From RI-242 sp038246255 (GTDB taxonomy: Bacteria; Planctomycetota; UBA1135; GCA-002686595): a stretch of DNA of 10,444 nucleotides. The notes beneath the pieces were generated by a model that saw only the letters and a program-made list of their open reading frames with translations, did no database searches and was not told the DNA's origin. The stretch spans positions 1-10,444 of the forward strand of contig JBBRWC010000126.1 of the NCBI GenBank assembly GCA_038246255.1. The letters run 5' to 3'. Position 1 is the stretch's first letter. Each line of letters begins with the position of its first letter. Of this stretch, positions 6,224-10,444 are shown one piece after another. Both the position numbers and the translations under genes were made by a program.

Positions 6224-8560
6224 TCAGCCGCCCTGACGCGCGGCGGCCACCAAGTCGAAGCGGTCAAGGTCCATGACCTTCGTCCAGGCGGCGACGAAGT
6301 CCTGCACGAACGGCTCCTTCGCGTCCGCACTGGCGTAACGCTCGGCAAGGGCCCGCAACTGCGAGTGGGATCCAAAGATCAGGTCGACCGACGTCGCGGT
6401 CCACTTCACTTCACCACTCGTTCGGTCGCGACCTTCGAAGGTGTGCTCGCCTTCGCCGACGGGCTTCCACTCGATGTCCATGGACAGCAGGTTCACGAAA
6501 AAGTCGTTCGACAGCGTGCCGGGGCGCGCGGTCAGAACACCGTGCTTCGTTCCGGGAGCAGTGACATCCAAAGCGCGCAGGCCACCCACCAGCACCGTCA
6601 TTTCCGGCGCGGTCAACGCCAACAGATTGGCCCGGTCCACCAGCGCCGCCTCGGGGCGCAGGTAGCTCATGTCCGTGTGGTAGTTGCGGAAGCCGTCCGA
6701 CACGGGCTCGAGTGGTTCGAAGGACTCCGCGTCCGTCATCTCCTGTGTGGCATCGGTGCGCCCGGGTGTGAACGGCACTTCGAGCGCGACACCCCCAGCT
6801 TTCGCAGCCGCTTCCACCGCCGCCGACCCCCCCAACACGACCAAGTCCGCCAGCGAAACACGCTTGCCACCCGCCGCGGCGCCGTTGAAGTCCGCCTGGA
6901 TGCCCATCAGGATCGCGAGCGCCTTCTGGAGCTCTGCCGGCTCATTCGCCGCCCAGTCCTTCTGCGGTGCGAGCCGAATGCGCGCACCGTTCGCGCCACC
7001 GCGCTTGTCGCTGTCGCGGTAGCTCGAAGCCGCGGACCACGCCGCGTGCACCAACTGCCGCGGGGTGAGGCCCGAGGCCAGGATGCGACGCTTCAGTTCC
7101 GCGGCGTCCGCACCGTCGATCAGCGGGTGGTCGACGGCCGGCACCGGGTCCTGCCACAACTGCGGCGGCGCGACCTCGGGCCCGACCAGCCGCGCGTGCG
7201 GCCCCATGTCGCGGTGCGTGAGCTTGTACCAAGCGCGCGCAAACGCGGCGTTGAACTCTTCGGGGTTCTGATGGAACCGCTCGGAGATCGGCCGGTAGAT
7301 CGGATCTTGGATCAGCGCCAAGTCCGTGGTCAGCATCATCGGCTTGTTGAACTTGCCCGCGACGTGCGCATCCGGCACGTTCTCGGTGCCATCCGTGGGT
7401 GTCCACTGCCACGCACCCGCGGGGCTCTTCGTGAGCTCCCAGGTGTATTCGAACAGGTTGGCGAAGTACTCGTTCGACCAGCGCGTCGGCGTCGAGGTCC
7501 AGGCGCCCTCGAGGCCGCTCGTGATGGTGTCCTCGGCCTTGCCCTTGCCGTAGGTGTTGGTCCAGCCAAGGCCTTGCTCTTCGATCGGCGCGGCCTCGGG
7601 TTCCGGACCGACGTGGCCGTCGGGTTTGGCGGCCCCGTGGGTCTTGCCGAGCGTGTGTCCCCCCGCGATCAGTGCGACCGTTTCCTCGTCGTTCATCGCC
7701 ATGCGCGCGAACGTGTCGCGGATGTCCTTCGCGGCGAGCAGCGGATCCGGGGTGCCGTTCGGACCCTCGGGGTTCACGTAGATGAGCCCCATTTGCACCG
7801 CGGCGAGGGGGTTCTGAAGCTCGCGCTCGCCCTTGTAGCGCTGGTCCGCGAGCCATACCCCCTCGGGGCCCCAGTAGATGTCTTCCTGCGGCTCCCACAC
7901 GTCCTCGCGGCCGCCGGCGAAGCCGATCATTTCGAGGCCCATGGACTCGAACGCGACGTTGCCCGCGAGCACCATCAGGTCGGCCCACGAGATGCTCTGG
8001 CCGTACTTCTGCTTCAGCGGCCACAGGAGGCGGCGCGCCTTGTCGAGGTTCGCGTTGTCGGGCCAACTGTTGAGCGGTGCGAAGCGTTGGGTGCCGTCGG
8101 ATGCGCCGCCGCGACCGTCACCCACGCGGTAGGTTCCCGCGCTGTGCCACGCCATGCGGATGAAGAGCGGTCCGTAGTGGCCCCAGTCGGCGGGCCACCA
8201 ATCCTGTGAGGTGGTCATCACAACCCGCAGCTCTTCCTTGATCGCTGCGAGGTCGAGCTTGGCGAACTCCGCCGCGTAGTCGAAGTCGGATGCAAGCGGT
8301 GTGCTCTTGGCGGAGTTTTGGTGCAGCACACGCAGGTCGAGTTGGCTCGGCCACCAGCCCTGGTTCGACTTGGGCGAGCGCGGCATCGACGGCGCGACGG
8401 GGTCGGTCACGAGTTCCGCTTCGCCGCCACTTTTGTCCTGCACGGTGGCGGTCGCCGCGAGGGTCTCGTTCGCGGCCGCACTGGCGTGGGACACGCAGCT
8501 TGCGACACACAGCGCCGCGAGCCCGGCCGTGGCACGGGTGATTTGGGTGTAGAACGTCAT
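6224..8560 (-). CDS. katG: Catalase-peroxidase KatG with N-terminal export signal
   Basis: 778 residues, full length for the two-domain bacterial KatG family, which removes hydrogen peroxide by catalase and peroxidase reactions. The active site is complete. The distal trio is Arg135, Trp138 and His139 (IRMAWHSAGTYR). The Met287-Tyr261-Trp138 adduct residues needed for catalase activity are present, as are proximal His302 (GGHTLGKTHG), Trp354, Asp413 (TTDLALIQDP) and the mobile Arg450 (THRDMGPHAR). The C-terminal repeat domain, with LVHAAWSAASSYRDSDKRGG, is present and lacks the haem-site His pair. Unlike ordinary cytoplasmic KatG, it starts with a signal-like segment: Arg9, hydrophobic 10-21, then SHASAAAN. 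This can be read as a cleavage site near residues 28-30 or as the lipobox VASC with Cys22. ATG 8560 is supported by GGAG six bases upstream. It converges on the ferredoxin gene. Confidence 0.97.
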   Translation of the reverse strand: MTFYTQITRATAGLAALCVASCVSHASAAANETLAATATVQDKSGGEAELVTDPVAPSMPRSPKSNQGWWPSQLDLRVLHQNSAKSTPLASDFDYAAEFAKLDLAAIKEELRVVMTTSQDWWPADWGHYGPLFIRMAWHSAGTYRVGDGRGGASDGTQRFAPLNSWPDNANLDKARRLLWPLKQKYGQSISWADLMVLAGNVAFESMGLEMIGFAGGREDVWEPQEDIYWGPEGVWLADQRYKGERELQNPLAAVQMGLIYVNPEGPNGTPDPLLAAKDIRDTFARMAMNDEETVALIAGGHTLGKTHGAAKPDGHVGPEPEAAPIEEQGLGWTNTYGKGKAEDTITSGLEGAWTSTPTRWSNEYFANLFEYTWELTKSPAGAWQWTPTDGTENVPDAHVAGKFNKPMMLTTDLALIQDPIYRPISERFHQNPEEFNAAFARAWYKLTHRDMGPHARLVGPEVAPPQLWQDPVPAVDHPLIDGADAAELKRRILASGLTPRQLVHAAWSAASSYRDSDKRGGANGARIRLAPQKDWAANEPAELQKALAILMGIQADFNGAAAGGKRVSLADLVVLGGSAAVEAAAKAGGVALEVPFTPGRTDATQEMTDAESFEPLEPVSDGFRNYHTDMSYLRPEAALVDRANLLALTAPEMTVLVGGLRALDVTAPGTKHGVLTARPGTLSNDFFVNLLSMDIEWKPVGEGEHTFEGRDRTSGEVKWTATSVDLIFGSHSQLRALAERYASADAKEPFVQDFVAAWTKVMDLDRFDLVAAARQGG

Positions 8561-8566
8561 GGTCGT

Positions 8567-8570
8567 CTCC
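8567..8570 (-). promoter_or_regulatory. katG ribosome binding site
   Basis: On the - strand GGAG lies six bases before ATG 8560. It selects this start over the in-frame ATG at 8740, whose extra 60 residues are unlike any KatG and would bury the export signal. Confidence 0.6.
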
Positions 8571-8687
8571 GGGAGGGACTTGTTCGCAGGGGTTGGGCGC
8601 CGCGGCAACCGGACAGGGTCCATTGCCGGGAGCGTCGGGCGGATCGCGCAAAGCGCACGTGCCCCATCAACCACCGCGTTGCCCTCT

Positions 8688-8716
8688 GATGTAACCGCAC
8701 CGGGCACCGGCTTCAA
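8688..8716 (-). promoter_or_regulatory. Candidate sigma70 promoter of katG
   Basis: Read on the - strand, TTGAAG (8711-8716) and TACATC (8688-8693) are separated by exactly 17 bases. The match to consensus is four of six and three of six, and transcription would start near 8681, giving a leader of about 120 bases. Spacing and location fit, but the match is modest. Confidence 0.3.
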
Positions 8717-8879
8717 GCGAAGTGCATTCCAGCGACCCATCGCGATGATCAGCGTGATCGGCCGCGACTTTCACACCGGCGACCGATGTGCCTGGAGCGC
8801 ACCGGGAAGGCGTTTTGGGGCGCGCAAAACCGACCTCTAGCGTCACGCGCGATGGGAACGGATCGCCCGGCCCGGACTT

Positions 8880-8893
8880 TGACGTCGACGTCA
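8880..8893. other. 14-bp perfect palindrome
   Basis: TGACGTCGACGTCA reads identically on both strands. It lies 57 bp beyond the stop codon of the AHSA1 remnant and 320 bp upstream of katG. It could be a protein-binding site, but its length also allows chance, and no regulator can be named. Confidence 0.4.
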
Positions 8894-8949
8894 GAATCGC
8901 GCGACCAAGATCCGGCTTTCGCGCCAGCAGCGCGCGGCGTCGATGGGGA

Positions 8950-9171
8950 TCAGTTCCAGTCGTCGATCTTCAGGTCGTCCGGCGAGGGCGATCCCGCACC
9001 CGTTTCGACGAATGCCCGCAGGCTCAGCAGGAACGTCGCCCACTTCATGCTGCAGTGCGCGGTGAACTCGCTGCATTCGCGCCAGTCGGCGTGGCGGAAC
9101 AGGATCACCGTCCGAGCGCCCGACTCGGACAACGTGAAGGAGATCGTCGTGCCGATCCATTCCGGCGGCCC
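8950..9171 (-). pseudogene. AHSA1/SRPBCC-domain protein, C-terminal remnant
   Basis: About 74 residues remain, from GPPEWIGTTISFTL to the stop after KIDDWN. The rest reads VILFRHADWRECSEFTAHCS, then KWATFLLSLRAFVETG and DDLKIDDWN. This is the typical end of AHSA1-type SRPBCC proteins (Hsp90 ATPase activator 1 homologues), small ligand-binding or stress proteins whose ligands are mostly unknown. Members usually have about 140-160 residues, so the N-terminal half is missing. The frame does remain open leftwards of the protein to 9411, but there it runs antisense to the HxlR remnant and has no SRPBCC character. A gene finder would therefore report a chimeric 153-residue protein. The sequence retained is well conserved with no internal stops, so the loss looks recent or is an assembly artefact. 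Confidence 0.8.
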
Positions 9172-9182
9172 AACCTCCACCC

Positions 9183-9438
9183 TACACCCTGACGGAGAAG
9201 GGCCGCGCCCTGATGCCCGCCCTGATCGCCCTGACCGAGTGGGGCGACCGCTGGGCCGCCCCCCCACGGCGCCCCGATCCGCTACGAACACATCGGCTGC
9301 GGCGGCCACGTGACGAGCCACCTCCTGTGCGAACGCTGCCGCACCCCCATCCCCCCGAACGCCGTCAACGCGCGCCCCACCGACCAGATGGAGGCCGCCC
9401 TGATCCGCCACGGCCGCCGCCCACGCCCCAAAAAGTAA
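9183..9438 (+). pseudogene. HxlR-family transcriptional regulator, C-terminal remnant with frameshift
   Basis: Reading from 9183 gives YTLTEKGRALMPALIALTEW and GDRWA, the wing and last helix of an HxlR winged-helix regulator. After the run of seven C at 9259-9265 the frame must move by one base. It then continues HGAPIRYEHIGCGGHV, HLLCERCRTPIPPNAVNARP and ends GRRPRPKK with a TAA at 9436-9438. This tail with its Cys-Gly and Cys-X2-Cys pairs is typical of the family. One C too many in the homopolymer explains the break. The DNA-recognition helix and everything before it are absent. HxlR proteins usually control a neighbouring gene, and the head-to-head AHSA1 remnant is the natural candidate. 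The product cannot be functional as sequenced. Confidence 0.8.
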
Positions 9439-9591
9439 GCGCCGGCGCGACTCTGCCTCTCAAGCCGCCCCGAGGCGCGCGCCACGGTCGACACGGGTCC
9501 GCGTTAGCTGCCATTGACCGAGGAAAACGCACCCCCAAGGCTCGGCCGAGGCCAGGGAAGGTCCGACCGCTGCCGGCACGGCCGCGACGTT

Positions 9592-9609
9592 GCTCGCCCA
9601 ACCGCGAGC
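9592..9609 (-). terminator. Possible terminator hairpin after the right-edge gene
   Basis: GCTCGC (9592-9597) pairs with GCGAGC (9604-9609) around a six-base loop. It begins five bases past the - strand stop codon at 9615-9617. There is no T tract after it in that direction, so it is at best a weak or factor-assisted terminator. Confidence 0.3.
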
Positions 9610-9614
9610 GGAAT

Positions 9615-10444
9615 CTACGGCTCCTCGGGTAGGTCGATCATCCCATCCGCCGCCAGCACCGCGATGGTCTGGCGGTAGCGGCTGACGAGCACGGCGGGTA
9701 GGCCACTTGAGTGCCCCACGTCATAGGGCCGCACGTCGCCCACTTGACTGAAGTGGGTCCCTCCCGGGACGTGGGAGAGCAGCGTGCACGTCGGGCTGGT
9801 GCCGCTCGTGTCCAGCTCGAACTCGAGCACCGCCCCCGATCAGCTCGACGCGGCATAGATCCGCGCGATTGTCCCCGTCACTTCGAAGACTCGCACGGGA
9901 CCGCCCTCCCAGAACGGCACGTCGAGAAGGGGTCCGACCCGCCCTCGAAGGTGCCGAGACGTTCTCCCACCTCTCCTGTAGCCGGATCGAACTCGAACCA
10001 GGCCAAGAGCCCCGGCGAGGGGTCGTTGGGCCCACCGATCACGCTGACGAACAAGTGGTTCCCCGTTTGCGCAATCCCCTCCACCTTTCCGTAGAACTGG
10101 CCATTCCCAAAGGGGTTGGGCACCTGGGACGTCCACACCGTGTAGAAGGTCTCCACCACGTCGGAGCTGGGATCCCCGTTGGCGTCGTGGAGCTCGACGA
10201 CGACGAACCCGTTGCCGTACCCCACGAAAGCCCAGCGCGCATCCGTCGAAATTGAAACGTCATAGACGTCCGCCCGGAGTTGACCCGCGGAGTCCATGCC
10301 GCGCAGTCGCCCCAGTGGGGTCGCGTGCACATCTTCTCGCTTGATGGCACCCCCACACTGACCGCCACGACGGCGGGGGCGCTCTCGAACGCCGCCGGCG
10401 GCGTGCAGCCTCTGCAGTTGGGCGCATGCCAGAGCCACGCGGGC
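9615..10444 (-). pseudogene. Beta-propeller-like hypothetical protein, broken and cut by the window edge
   Basis: The gene runs in from the right edge. The clearest part (about 9940-10300) encodes VYDVSISTDARWAFVGYGNG, FVVVELHDANGD, KVEGIAQTGNHLFVSVIGG and LAWFEFDPATGEVGERLGTF. These are short strand-rich units of the kind found in YVTN/lactonase-like beta-propellers. At the four-base G run 9929-9932 (+ strand) the frame fails: one added base joins it to LLDVPFWEGGPVRVFEVTGT. That segment runs to an in-frame TGA at 9840-9842, after which the same frame resumes AVLEFELDTSGTSPTC and continues to the TAG at 9615-9617 (ending DLPEEP). A further break near 10350-10354 is possible, because the preceding part reads better in another frame. 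No family name is secure and no start codon is in the window. It is either a decayed gene or sequence error at homopolymers. Confidence 0.6.

Larger units (their letters stand above)
8561..8949. other. Gene-free katG upstream region
   Basis: 389 bp between the katG start and the stop of the AHSA1 remnant. No translation on either strand resembles a protein family. It holds the katG ribosome binding site, a candidate katG promoter (8688-8716), a short inverted repeat (8747-8759) and a 14-bp perfect palindrome (8880-8893). No OxyR, PerR or Fur consensus is obvious. Confidence 0.6.

Noticed and set aside
6365..8209. 614-codon open frame on the + strand opposite katG
   Set aside because: Antisense shadow. 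Every active-site motif of KatG is on the - strand in this interval.
8950..9411. Apparent 153-residue intact gene on the - strand
   Set aside because: Its first half is antisense to the HxlR remnant and only the last ~74 residues match AHSA1. Treated as a truncated gene with a spurious extension.

Overview
The window is very GC-rich, with GC-biased third codon positions throughout. It reads as chromosomal DNA of a high-GC, Gram-negative-type bacterium. The gene styles (a SirB1-family protein with an added N-terminal helical region, a stand-alone LON-domain protein, a DEAD-box helicase with a long Arg/Glu/Pro-rich tail, an AHSA1/HxlR pair) recall uncultivated Planctomycetota. That placement is an impression, not a proof, because no rRNA or other marker gene is present.

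Left part (1-5943) holds intact housekeeping genes. A 13-bp tandem repeat lies at the left edge. It is followed on the + strand by a SirB1/transglutaminase-like protein (138-1073) and a LON substrate-binding-domain protein (about 1181-1861). Exodeoxyribonuclease III (1878-2648, - strand) converges on the LON gene with a 16-bp gap. A gene-free stretch of about 600 bp then separates exoIII from a + strand DEAD-box RNA helicase (3247-5433), whose disordered tail carries two in-frame DNA tandem repeats. An ISC-type [2Fe-2S] ferredoxin (5521-5943) follows 87 bp later.

Middle (5944-8949): a cluster of GC-rich palindromes fills the gap between the convergent ferredoxin and katG genes. The catalase-peroxidase (6224-8560, - strand) has all the expected active-site residues plus an N-terminal export signal that also contains a lipobox-like motif. 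Its upstream region has a good Shine-Dalgarno sequence and a plausible sigma70 promoter.

Right part (8950-10444) is decaying DNA. The C-terminal piece of an AHSA1/SRPBCC-domain gene (- strand) lies head to head with the C-terminal piece of an HxlR-family regulator (+ strand). Both 5' halves and the shared promoter region are missing, as if one deletion had removed them. The HxlR piece also has a frameshift in a run of seven C. The last gene, on the - strand and cut by the window edge, looks like an exported beta-propeller-type protein broken by a frameshift and an in-frame stop. Either this region is a degenerating locus or the assembly is poor there; homopolymer-linked indels make the second option real.

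I found no CRISPR array, tRNA, rRNA, transposase or clearly new defence or biosynthetic system. The most interesting items are the double-truncation scar, the exported (possibly lipid-anchored) KatG, and the palindrome cluster.
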